From contig NZ_CP048114.1 of NCBI RefSeq assembly GCF_010093025.1, forward strand, positions 310,001 to 374,000: a DNA stretch of 64,000 bases. The letters are read 5' to 3'. Position 1 is the stretch's first letter. The number at the start of each line of letters is the position of its first letter. Below the pieces are notes generated by a model, which was given only the letters and a program-made list of their open reading frames with translations, did no database searches and had not been told where the DNA came from. This document shows positions 1 through 7,646 of this stretch, piece by piece. Source of the DNA: Edaphobacter sp. 12200R-103 (lineage in GTDB: Bacteria; Acidobacteriota; Terriglobia; Terriglobales; Acidobacteriaceae). The position numbers and the translations under genes were made by a program.

Positions 1-384
1 GAACCTGCAGCGCTGCGCCGCAACCGGAATATCGGAGAGGCACTCCGGACATGCTTTCGTGGGGGCAGGGGCTTCCACTACGGGAGGGTTGAACTTCTTC
101 AGCAGATACTGCGTTGGAAGCACCAGAAAGAAGTAGACGACTGCCGCGATCAAAAGGAAGTTGATGATGGCAGTGATGAACTTCCCGTACTCGATCACTC
201 CTCCGTTGATGTGGCCCACCAGGTAATCGAAGTTGGGTTTACCAACCGCGGCGCCGAGCAGAGGATTAATGATGTTTGTCGTAAGTGCGGTGACGATGGC
301 AGTAAAGGCAGCACCGATAATGACGGCGACTGCCAGGTCCATCACGTTGCCGCGAAGAATAAAGTCGCGAAACCCTTTCAGCAT
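1..384 (-). CDS. mscL: Large-conductance mechanosensitive channel MscL (3' end cut by window)
   Basis: The minus-strand frame opens with MLKGFRDFILRGNVMDLAV, the amphipathic N-terminus and start of TM1 typical of MscL, followed by the GAAFTAIV segment. A second hydrophobic helix (ITAIINFLLIAAVVYFFLV) comes near residues 72-90. The visible tail carries CPECLSDIP...AAQRC, the zinc-ribbon-like C-terminus found in many MscL proteins, so only a few residues and the stop lie outside the window. MscL is a homopentameric inner-membrane pore that opens under turgor during osmotic downshock. An AGGAG ribosome-binding site lies just before the ATG. The gene stands alone, divergent from nothing visible on its left. 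Confidence 0.93.
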   Translation of the reverse strand, partial: MLKGFRDFILRGNVMDLAVAVIIGAAFTAIVTALTTNIINPLLGAAVGKPNFDYLVGHINGGVIEYGKFITAIINFLLIAAVVYFFLVLPTQYLLKKFNPPVVEAPAPTKACPECLSDIPVAAQRCRF

Positions 385-449
385 GCGTATCTCCTGGTTG
401 AAATGACGTGCCTTGATCAGGGCGAGTATACGACAGGTTGTCCGCAGCG

Positions 450-755
450 TTACGTGGAGTGTGTTAACCAGAGAGCATACGGGTAAAGAAGGAAGAAGAG
501 GATCATGCTGAGCGCCATCAGATCCATGTAGAGCATCAGCAGAACGCCACCGTGATAAAGGTTCCAGGGCGTTCTTACACAACGGAGATGGTCGATCGTC
601 CCCGCGATGGCGGCAAGGGTAGGAAAGATCAGCAGGAGAGTCGCATGGTTATCCGGGAAGTGAGAGAGCAGGACCGAGACCCCGAGGCTGAGGAGAACCA
701 AGAGCGTGCCCCGAAGTAGCGAACGGCAGCGCGGATTGAAGAACCGGGAGATCAC
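450..755 (-). CDS. Small predicted membrane protein
   Basis: A minus-strand frame of about 101 codons when read from the GTG at 755, which has a purine-rich GAGAGAG stretch a few bases upstream. The frame continues up to an ATG at 887, but that would overlap the start of the plus-strand gene at about 876, so the shorter form is preferred. The product has about three hydrophobic segments: residues 17-35 (LLVLLSLGVSVLL), a central one (LLLIFPTLAAIAGTI) and a C-terminal one (LLMLYMDLMALSMILFFLLYPYAL). No family is recognised. It sits between mscL (same strand) and a divergent glycosyltransferase-like gene. It could be a non-coding frame, but three clean membrane segments argue for a real inner-membrane protein. 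Confidence 0.5.
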   Translation of the reverse strand: MISRFFNPRCRSLLRGTLLVLLSLGVSVLLSHFPDNHATLLLIFPTLAAIAGTIDHLRCVRTPWNLYHGGVLLMLYMDLMALSMILFFLLYPYALWLTHST

Positions 756-875
756 CTTACTCTCTCTAGGGTATTCGCTTTTCCGAAGCCGTGCAGACGT
801 TAAGCCGCAGGCGGTCCGCACGATATCATAGCCAGGGAGCCTGTTTCCTTCGTCTTGGGAGAGTACGTGAAGGTC

Positions 876-2240
876 ATGGATGACCAATCCGGGATTGCAG
901 TCGACGAATCGAGCAAAAGAGAAGAAGGTAAGAAAGTTCCCTGGCAGATATTTGCCCTGGTTATTGGATGCAGTCTTCTGATCCGGCTATTTGTGCTACG
1001 GATGATAGCGGCAACGCCGCTGGTCTCGGACTCGCAGGACTATCGCGCGATGGCGCTCCAACTGGCAGGAGGCGTCCATTTTGTGCCGTACTGGCCGCCA
1101 GGGCTACCCGTTTACCTCATTCCATTTCTCGCGATGGGGTTGGGCGATGTGGCGCTACGGGCTTCGATGCTTCTGTGGTGGACCCTGTTCTGCTGGGCGC
1201 TGGTCCGGCTTGGCAGAGATCTGGGCCTGAAGGATCGGGCGATTCTGCTGATTCTGGCGATCTTCAGTATTACTCCAGCCCACGTTCACTTTTCCGTAGA
1301 ACCGATGACACAGATACCGTCCGCCGCCCTGCTGCTGCTGGCTGTAAGCGCGACGGTCCGCTGCTGGAAAGATCCAGACTGGAGAGAAGCCGCCCTGCTG
1401 GGTGGCGCAGCCGGCTGGCTGGCACTGGTGCGACCCAGCGCGCTTCCACTGCTGATTGCGCTACCGGCTTTGGCTTATTTCGGCCGTCGCCGGCTGCGGG
1501 AGCCAGTGATCGCCGTAGCTCTTGGAGGGATGATGATCCTGGCATGGGTGGGAAAGGTCCATCAGCTCTCCGGCCAGTGGAAGATCAACAACTCTAATGG
1601 AGTCAACCTCTACTATGGAAATAATCCCTGGACGCCGCTTTATCGGACCTGGTACTTCGGTTCACATGCCAAGCCGGAGAGTGAGGAAATTCATCGTTTT
1701 CCGGAGTACGAGAAAGTCGTAAAGGAAGTTTTTGATCTACCCGAGACAGAGCGCGGAGAGGCATTTCAGAAGCGGGCTGTCGACTACGTTCTGCAACGGC
1801 CCGATCTCTTTCTGCTGCGGAGTGTGAATCGGGTGCGCTGTTTCTGGGGTTTCGACATCTTTACGGCAGCTCATTTGAGGCAGGCCCGTCCTTCGGTGCG
1901 CCGCTGGTTTCCTGTCGTTTTGGTGCTGGATGCAGCGTGCTATCTGGTGGTGGCGGGATTCGCCTTCTTTTGGATTGCGGCAGCGCCGGGGGCGTTCTGC
2001 CGAAGGTGGGAGACGTGGCTGCTTGCTGGCGCCGTGCTCTTTTATGCCTTTCCGTACTGGATGAGCATGTCGCATCCGACCTACCATTTTCCAGTGATTG
2101 CTCCACTTGCCCTGCTGGGAGCGCTGGCGTATCAGGTGGTTTGTTCGTCCGGCGAAAGGAACTCAGCCCGGGGCAGGACCGCGCTTGCCGTCCTGCTGCT
2201 GATCCAGGCAGAGTGGGTCTTCTTTTTTACCCGAACGTAG
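876..2240 (+). CDS. Membrane glycosyltransferase-like protein (PMT/ArnT-type GT-C fold)
   Basis: About 454 residues with 9-11 hydrophobic helices. The first loop after TM1 contains 'VSDSQDYRAMALQLAGG' followed by 'YWPPGLPVYLIPF', matching the acidic periplasmic loop and PPG(Y/L)P segment of GT-C glycosyltransferases (dolichyl-phosphate mannosyltransferase/ArnT-like). These transfer sugars from polyprenyl-phosphate carriers at the outer face of the inner membrane. A soluble loop (about residues 225-310, 'NGVNLYYGNNPW') lies between helices. The ATG at 876 is chosen; TTG 855 and GTG 867 in the same frame are alternatives, and a GGGAGAG at 858-863 could serve GTG 867. Acceptor and donor sugars cannot be told from sequence. 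No operon partner on this strand. Confidence 0.75.
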   Translation: MDDQSGIAVDESSKREEGKKVPWQIFALVIGCSLLIRLFVLRMIAATPLVSDSQDYRAMALQLAGGVHFVPYWPPGLPVYLIPFLAMGLGDVALRASMLLWWTLFCWALVRLGRDLGLKDRAILLILAIFSITPAHVHFSVEPMTQIPSAALLLLAVSATVRCWKDPDWREAALLGGAAGWLALVRPSALPLLIALPALAYFGRRRLREPVIAVALGGMMILAWVGKVHQLSGQWKINNSNGVNLYYGNNPWTPLYRTWYFGSHAKPESEEIHRFPEYEKVVKEVFDLPETERGEAFQKRAVDYVLQRPDLFLLRSVNRVRCFWGFDIFTAAHLRQARPSVRRWFPVVLVLDAACYLVVAGFAFFWIAAAPGAFCRRWETWLLAGAVLFYAFPYWMSMSHPTYHFPVIAPLALLGALAYQVVCSSGERNSARGRTALAVLLLIQAEWVFFFTRT

Positions 2241-2279
2241 GAAAAACGCCTGGCCGTTGAAATGGGACCGGCCAGCTGT

Positions 2280-3353
2280 CTAAGCTGTGGCGAGTTCGGA
2301 TCCCGTTGCGGCCTTCTGGAACATCTCTTTGATGGATTGCTCATAAGGAGCCTGCAGGACGCCGTGCTCGGTGATGATGGCGGTGATGTACTTGGCAGGA
2401 GTGGCATCGAAGGCCGGGTTCTGGATGGCCGCTCCGTTGGGCGTCATCTGCCTGCCGTTTGAGTGCGTGACCTCAGTGGCCGCGCGCTGCTCAATGGGGA
2501 TGGCGTCTCCGTCTGGGGTGTTGACATCGATGGTCGAGAGCGGGGCGGCGACGTAGAATGGGATGCCGTGCTCTTTGGCGAGCACTGCGACCGAGTAGGT
2601 TCCAATCTTGTTGGCTGTGTCACCGTTGGCGGCGATGCGGTCGGCTCCGACGATGACGGCCTGGATCTTGCCTTGGCGCATCAGCGATCCCGCCATGTTG
2701 TCGCAGAGCACCGTGGTCGGAATGTTATCGTGCAGCAGCTCCCACGCTGTGAGTCGAGCGCCCTGCAGGTAGGGGCGGGTCTCGTCGGCGTAGACGTCGA
2801 TGTTGTGGCCGCGCTCGACAGCGGCACGGATAACGCCAAGGGCAGTGCCGTAGCCACAGGTGGCGAGAGCGCCGGCGTTGCAGTGGGTCAGCACGGTGCC
2901 TTGCTGCGGGAGCAGGGCTGCTCCGTGGGCACCCATCGACTTGCAGGCCGCGATGTCTTCGTCGTACATCTGCTGGGCTTCCTTGATGAGTGCGGCCTTG
3001 ATCTCAGGGATCGAGGTGCCTGCTTCGGCCAGCGCGTTGTACTTCGCGCGCATGCGGTCGATGGCCCAGAAGAGATTGACGGCGGTGGGCCGGGTCTCGG
3101 CGAGGGTCTTCGCGATGATGGCGACCTCGTCGTTGAGGCTGGCGATGTCGGTTGCCTTGCTCTGGCTGACGCCGAGCGCGAAGCCCATCGCGGCGGAGAC
3201 TCCGATGGCCGGCGCACCGCGGACGATCATGTCGCGGATGACGGTTGCGACCTGCTGGTAGTCGGTGGCGAGGACGTAGGTCTCCTCGAGAGGGAGCTTG
3301 GTTTGATCGAGGAAGTTAACGCCTTCAGGGAGCCATTCGAGGGTGGGAATCAT
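2280..3353 (-). CDS. mtnA: S-methyl-5-thioribose-1-phosphate isomerase
   Basis: A 357-residue protein of normal MtnA length. It interconverts methylthioribose-1-P and methylthioribulose-1-P in the methionine salvage pathway (cytosolic). Family signatures in order are RGAPAIG at residues 45-51, the Cys-containing [18 protein letters not shown] in the middle, [19 protein letters not shown], and [18 protein letters not shown], which carries the catalytic Asp. These also occur in the related eIF2B alpha/beta/delta subunits, but the length and RGAPAIG point to MtnA. It is the last gene of a tight minus-strand operon, pyrE-MBL hydrolase-mtnA, with 21 nt to the upstream gene. No other methionine salvage gene is visible nearby. 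Confidence 0.95.
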   Translation of the reverse strand: MIPTLEWLPEGVNFLDQTKLPLEETYVLATDYQQVATVIRDMIVRGAPAIGVSAAMGFALGVSQSKATDIASLNDEVAIIAKTLAETRPTAVNLFWAIDRMRAKYNALAEAGTSIPEIKAALIKEAQQMYDEDIAACKSMGAHGAALLPQQGTVLTHCNAGALATCGYGTALGVIRAAVERGHNIDVYADETRPYLQGARLTAWELLHDNIPTTVLCDNMAGSLMRQGKIQAVIVGADRIAANGDTANKIGTYSVAVLAKEHGIPFYVAAPLSTIDVNTPDGDAIPIEQRAATEVTHSNGRQMTPNGAAIQNPAFDATPAKYITAIITEHGVLQAPYEQSIKEMFQKAATGSELATA

Positions 3354-3374
3354 GTCTCTCTTAGTTTATCGAAC

Positions 3375-4148
3375 TCAGGAGCGTATGGGATCGACCCAGC
3401 GAAGGCGGCTGTCGAGCCCGGCGTTCCAAAATGCTTCCTGGATGACCTGCCGGGACTCGGTGAAGTGTGCCCAGCCCTCGAAGTGGAGGGGCACGATAGT
3501 GGCCTCGGGCATGGCCTTTGCGACCTGGATGGCGTCGTCGGCGGTCATGGTCAGCGGTGCCGGGCCAGCAGCTTGGACGCGTGCCGCTCCCATGTTGAGG
3601 ACGGCTATTGATACGGGAATCCAGCGGGCGACCTCGGCGACGCCTTCGTACCAGACCGTATCTCCGGAAAAGTAGAGAGCACCTTCGGTGGGGTCGTCCT
3701 TGGGGCGGACAGCGAAGCCGACGACCGGGCCGCTCCGACCCTCGCAGCCGACTGGGCCGTGTCGCGCGGGGGTGGCCGTTATCAGGAGGGGGTAGCCTTC
3801 TGGAGTGTTGATCTCGACGGTCTGCCAGGGGACGAAGCCGACGGCGTTGCCGCCCAGTCGCTTTGCACCTTCAGCGGTGGTGAAGACCGACTTTGCGCGG
3901 GACAGCATCTTGCGTCCGGCGTGGTCGAGGTTGTCGAAGTGCTGATCGTGGCTGAGCAGGATGTAGTCGATGGGGCCGAGCTGGTCGACGCTGACCTGCG
4001 GATCGCTGATCTTGTGCAGGGTGGTGGGACCGGCCACGTAGTCGCCGCCGGCAGGATCGAAGGTGGGGTCGGTGAGGAAGCGCAGGCCGTGAAAGGTGAT
4101 CAGCGCGGTGGGACCCCCAACGTAGACGATCTCTGGCTGGCTGCTCAT
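3375..4148 (-). CDS. MBL-fold metal-dependent hydrolase (UlaG-like)
   Basis: 257 residues with a metallo-beta-lactamase fold. 'VGGPTALITFHGLRFLTDPTF' is the opening beta-hairpin and D-P of UlaG/YtnP-like hydrolases. 'LSHDQHFDNLDH' replaces the usual HxHxDH metal motif (H-D-x-H-x-D-x-x-D-H). 'TPARHGP' and 'YFSGDT' supply later metal ligands. The substrate is not deducible; the family includes lactonases and phosphodiesterases. It lies 2 nt from the pyrE stop on one side and 21 nt from mtnA on the other, so co-transcription is very likely, and a housekeeping role in nucleotide or sulfur salvage is a reasonable inference. There is no signal peptide. Confidence 0.82.
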   Translation of the reverse strand: MSSQPEIVYVGGPTALITFHGLRFLTDPTFDPAGGDYVAGPTTLHKISDPQVSVDQLGPIDYILLSHDQHFDNLDHAGRKMLSRAKSVFTTAEGAKRLGGNAVGFVPWQTVEINTPEGYPLLITATPARHGPVGCEGRSGPVVGFAVRPKDDPTEGALYFSGDTVWYEGVAEVARWIPVSIAVLNMGAARVQAAGPAPLTMTADDAIQVAKAMPEATIVPLHFEGWAHFTESRQVIQEAFWNAGLDSRLRWVDPIRS

Positions 4149-4150
4149 GG

Positions 4151-4762
4151 CTATTGTCCTTTGAGAGCGATATGTGCGGTGCGGACGTCGGTTGCGGTGA
4201 AAACGGAGTAGAACGGGGCGTGCGGCGCGGCGGCTTCGATGTTAGCGCGACCGCCTTGTTCGCGGTCAACAAGGCACAGGACGCCGATGACGTTCATCCC
4301 GGATTCGCGGGCGGCCTCGATGGCGGTAATGGTGGAGCCGCCGGTGGTGCAGACGTCGTCGACGATGACGACGTGGGCTCCGATTCTGTGGAAGCCTTCG
4401 ATGCGGCGACCGGTGCCGTGGGTCTTTTCGGCTTTACGGACGAGAAAGCCGTGGACAAGCTCGTTATCGTGCGGTGCGCGGTGGTGATGTTGATGGTGAT
4501 GCCACGCGCTGGCGGAGGAGGTGTTCGAGACGAGTGGATCGGCCCCCATGGTGAGTCCGCCGACGGCGGCGGTCTGGGGAAAATGCTGGCGAATGAGGTC
4601 GTAGAGGACGAGCCCGGAGAGACGGCCGCCTTCGGCATGCAGGGTGGTGGTACGGCAGTCGATGTAGTAGTCGGATTTCTGGCCGCTGGCGAGGGTGAAG
4701 TCGCCGAGGCGGAAGGAGTGTGTGGCGATCAGGTTGAGCAGGTCGTTGCGGTGATCAGACAT
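4151..4762 (-). CDS. pyrE: Orotate phosphoribosyltransferase with a His-rich insertion
   Basis: 203 residues. PyrE condenses orotate with PRPP to give OMP in de novo pyrimidine synthesis. Seen here are 'FTLASGQKSDYYIDCR' (orotate-binding loop), 'GGLTMGADPLV', 'VRKAEKTHGTGRRIEG' (catalytic flexible loop) and 'HVVIVDDVCTTGGST', the 13-residue PRPP-binding motif with the DD pair. Between GADPLV and the VRK loop is an unusual tract containing WHHHQHHHR, where ordinary homologues have a hydrophobic helix and a GFxVRK lead-in. All catalytic motifs are intact, so the enzyme is probably active. First gene of the pyrE-MBL-mtnA operon; 2 nt separate it from the next gene. Confidence 0.93.
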   Translation of the reverse strand: MSDHRNDLLNLIATHSFRLGDFTLASGQKSDYYIDCRTTTLHAEGGRLSGLVLYDLIRQHFPQTAAVGGLTMGADPLVSNTSSASAWHHHQHHHRAPHDNELVHGFLVRKAEKTHGTGRRIEGFHRIGAHVVIVDDVCTTGGSTITAIEAARESGMNVIGVLCLVDREQGGRANIEAAAPHAPFYSVFTATDVRTAHIALKGQ

Positions 4763-5223
4763 ATCGGGCTCTGGGCTACCCCTTAAGTATGTATTTGCGC
4801 AAAAGGATCTCTAAGTCCGGACTTCCGCTGCAAGTTCCAGAAAAGATGTGTTTCTGGCTCCAAAGCCATGAAATCGAAGAGCTTGTGTTGCCGCCCGGAT
4901 ACAAATTCCTGCTTACGAAACTGATACCAGTATAGCGGTTGTGGGAAGGCGATTCGGCACCTACAGGAGATTGATTCTGCGGGGTTTATAGAAAGCGCTT
5001 TTGATATCGTTCCGATGGATTCTCCTGCAGCGGAGAATCCTCGCGAAAGGAATGATTGGAATAAAGATGGCGGATTCCGGCGGGAAGTAGCATGATGTCA
5101 CCTGTCAATGAAGGGCGCGTGCCTTCGCTATCTCTTGGCCGGCTTTCGGTTTGCGATGGCTTTTGCGTCAGTAAAAGGAATGGGCCAGCTTTCCTGAAAA
5201 TTCTGAGATAAGGAGAGATCCTG
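4763..5223. other. Intergenic region, no gene recognised
   Basis: About 460 nt between the divergent pyrE and the secreted-protein gene at 5224. Promoters for both directions should lie here, but I could not pick convincing -35/-10 pairs by eye. No RNA gene, hairpin terminator or dispersed repeat copy was seen. Short frames on either strand lack ribosome-binding sites and recognisable products. Confidence 0.5.
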
Positions 5224-5703
5224 ATGTTGCTGCCCAGGGTTGGTTTGGTTTGTCTTGTGGTCCTGCTTTGGATGATGGCAGGGACGGGGGCTGTTGCTGA
5301 GGGGAGAAGAGGGTCTCTTCCGAACGGCGGACACCAGGCGTGGACGGCAGCCGATGAGGTCACACTGGGAGGCCAGGTGACGGAGGTCCCAATGAAAAGA
5401 GTGGCGGGCGCACCTTTAGGGCTGAACTTCGCGATGAGCGGATCGCAGCACAGCCTGATGGTGAATGCGGGTGCGAACCTGAGCGAGATGATACGGAGCC
5501 GGATCAGGGTGGGTGAGACGGTGCGGGTTACCGGCGTTGTACGGTCGGTCAACGGACAGGAGTATCTGCTCGTTCGGACGCTGGTAGTTGGAGGGACGAC
5601 GGTCCATGTGCGAAGCCGGAATGGATTTCCGGTACGGGAGATGGGGTCCGATAGGCCACGGCCGCGAACGGTGAAGAGCGATCTGAAGGGAGGTGCGCGA
5701 TGA
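5224..5703 (+). CDS. Small secreted protein, possible OB-fold
   Basis: 159 residues. An N-terminal signal peptide (MLLPRVGLVCLVVLLWMMAGTGAVAEG) probably ends near residue 26. The mature part has alternating beta-type segments 'EVTLGGQVTEVPMK', 'GLNFAMSGSQHSLMVNAG', 'IRVGETVRVTGVVRSVNGQEYLLVRTLVVGG'. The 'GQVTEV...GETVRVTGVV...YLLVR' pattern resembles bacterial OB-fold periplasmic proteins, which I offer only as a fold guess. AAGGAGA precedes the ATG with good spacing. Its stop overlaps the start of the next gene (ATGA at 5700-5703), so the two are translationally coupled. The function is unknown. Confidence 0.7.
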   Translation: MLLPRVGLVCLVVLLWMMAGTGAVAEGRRGSLPNGGHQAWTAADEVTLGGQVTEVPMKRVAGAPLGLNFAMSGSQHSLMVNAGANLSEMIRSRIRVGETVRVTGVVRSVNGQEYLLVRTLVVGGTTVHVRSRNGFPVREMGSDRPRPRTVKSDLKGGAR

Positions 5704-7637
5704 AGAACGCGCAGAGCTTCTTTCACATCGAAGGAATCCCTAAGGTTGAGCTGACATCCCAAGCCGCAGATCCTTCGACTTCACCCTTCGGTTCGGCTCG
5801 CTCACTCAGGACTTCGCTCAGGATGACACGTTCCAGGCAGATATGTTTGGCGGCAGCGACTGCCGCTGCGTGTTTTGTGAGTGGGTGCGGAGGGTCGGGC
5901 TCAAAGCCGGCTCCTCCGGCGATTACGGTTTCGCTGGCATCGCCGCCGTCTACCCTGACGGCGAACAGCCAGGCGCAGTTGACGGCGAATGTGGGCAACG
6001 ACAGCGCGAATGGAGGAGTGAAATGGACGGCGACGTGCGGCAGCAGCGGAGCTTGCGGCTCGTTCAGCAGCGCATCGACGGCCAGCGGAGCGAGTACGAC
6101 GTACACGGCGCCCGCGGCGGTTCCGAGCGGAAATACGGTGACGGTGACGGCGACGTCGGTCACGGATGCCAGCAAGTCGGCGACGGCGATGATTACGATT
6201 ACAGCCGCGACGGGTCCGATGCTGGCGGACGGCACATATGTGTATCACCTGGCGGGACAGAATGCGAATGGGCCGTTGTTTCTGGCTGGGGCCTTTACTG
6301 TGGCGAGCGGAGGGATCACCGCAGGAGAGCAGGATTTCTCCGATTCAGCAGCCGCTTACAGCAACTCGATTACATCTACGGGGAGCGGAGTCTCGATGGG
6401 GTCGGGAGGCAATGTGCAGGTGGCTTTGGCGACAGGGAACACGAACATTGGCGACAACGGCGTGATTACGCTGCGCGGAACAAAGACCTCGGCTACACGG
6501 GTGCTGATCTCGGAATATGACGAGTATGGCGTAGGGACGGGTTCGATCGACCTGCAGACGAGTACGGCGGCGCCTGCGGGAAGTTATGCGTACCTGGTCT
6601 CCGGTGTGGGCTTCGATACGAACGGCGACGCGATTACAACGGGGATTGGGGGCGTGTTGAATATCAGCGGGACGACAGTTTCGTTGAGCAACAGCGTCTT
6701 CGATCTGAACTTCGGGTCGACGGTGAGTTTGGCGAAGAGCTTTACCGCGGGGACGGTGAGCGCACCGGATTCGTTTGGGCGATTCAGCATTGGACTTTCA
6801 CCGGATACGACGACGGGACTGTCGAACTTTATCCTGACGGGTTATGTCGTTGGGCCGAACCAGGTGCAACTGATTGAGAGCCAGCAGGACGATCTTGGCT
6901 TCAACCTGGCCGGCATGGCACTTGCGCAGGGAAGCAATGCGGGCAGCTTCAACCAGAACGCCCTGGCGGGGAAGGCCTATGTGTATAGCGGGGTAGGTGC
7001 GGATGTGGTCGGAGCCGCGGACTTTGCCGGGGTTATCCACTTTGCCGCAGATGGTACGCTTTCGGGGCCGCTTGCGATCAACGACATTACGAACAATGGC
7101 GAAGACACGATTACCGGAGGGACGTACACGGTAGGCGCCAATGGCAGGGTGACTCTGAATGATGTGACGACACAATCCAATCCTCTCAATGGGAATTACG
7201 CCTTCCTGATGTATCTGGATGGGAATGGCAATGCCCTGATGATGGGCGCCGATACGGTGGAAGTGAGCGCGGGGCCGGCGTATCTGCAGACCACTTCTTC
7301 ACCGCAGTTGGGCGGCCTGTATGCGATCGTGGGGCAGGGATTCCTGAACGATGGCAATGGATCGCCGTGGAGCGCGTCGGGCGCGTTGACGATCAACGGT
7401 TCGAACTATGCCGGATTTACCGACTACAACGATATGGGAACTCCGACGCCAAATGTGACGCTTAGGGGAAGTGTGGACAGCTCGAGCGATGTGTTGACGT
7501 TGACCGGGTTGAATGCGGTTTCGTTTACGGGCGGGGCATCGTTCCTGAACTATCCGATCGATAACAACCGGGTGGTGACGATCAGCATCGATCAGGCGAT
7601 GCTGGGGATGCTGCAGATGGAGGCGGTGAGCCAATAG
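5700..7637 (+). CDS. Secreted lipoprotein with Ig-like N-terminal region
   Basis: 645 residues. The frame opens at an ATG overlapping the upstream stop, with a GGGAGG ribosome-binding site. The recognisable lipoprotein signal begins only at M42 (MTRSRQICLAAATAAACFVSGC, lipobox Cys at about residue 63). Residues 14-41 are encoded by a copy of the dispersed REP-like element. After the lipobox comes an Ig-like (Big-type) domain, 'ITVSLASPPSTLTANSQAQLTANV...VKWTATCG...TTYTAPAAVPSGNTVTVTATS' (about 75-165), then repeated beta-rich units (starting 'ADGTYVYHLAGQNANGPLFLAG', 'GSYAYLVSGVGFDTNGD', 'GKAYVYSGVGAD', 'GNYAFLMYLDGNGN', 'GLYAIVGQGFLNDGNG'). These look like four or five copies of one domain. 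Typical of acidobacterial surface proteins; the ligand is unknown. Confidence 0.8.
   Translation: MKNAQSFFHIEGIPKVELTSQAADPSTSPFGSARSLRTSLRMTRSRQICLAAATAAACFVSGCGGSGSKPAPPAITVSLASPPSTLTANSQAQLTANVGNDSANGGVKWTATCGSSGACGSFSSASTASGASTTYTAPAAVPSGNTVTVTATSVTDASKSATAMITITAATGPMLADGTYVYHLAGQNANGPLFLAGAFTVASGGITAGEQDFSDSAAAYSNSITSTGSGVSMGSGGNVQVALATGNTNIGDNGVITLRGTKTSATRVLISEYDEYGVGTGSIDLQTSTAAPAGSYAYLVSGVGFDTNGDAITTGIGGVLNISGTTVSLSNSVFDLNFGSTVSLAKSFTAGTVSAPDSFGRFSIGLSPDTTTGLSNFILTGYVVGPNQVQLIESQQDDLGFNLAGMALAQGSNAGSFNQNALAGKAYVYSGVGADVVGAADFAGVIHFAADGTLSGPLAINDITNNGEDTITGGTYTVGANGRVTLNDVTTQSNPLNGNYAFLMYLDGNGNALMMGADTVEVSAGPAYLQTTSSPQLGGLYAIVGQGFLNDGNGSPWSASGALTINGSNYAGFTDYNDMGTPTPNVTLRGSVDSSSDVLTLTGLNAVSFTGGASFLNYPIDNNRVVTISIDQAMLGMLQMEAVSQ
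5764..5831. repeat. REP-like dispersed element, copy inside lipoprotein gene
   Basis: The sequence matches 'cgcagatccttcgactt...ggacttcgctcaggatgacac', the longer variant of the dispersed element also seen at 11829 and 29361. Here it is translated as part of the lipoprotein N-terminus, between the coupled start codon at 5700 and the apparent signal peptide at 5823. Confidence 0.75.
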
Positions 7638-7646
7638 AGTGGCGTG

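Noticed and set aside
2463-3611. Plus-strand frame of 382 codons
   Set aside because: Shadow of mtnA and the MBL hydrolase in a high-GC region; no ribosome-binding site and no recognisable product.
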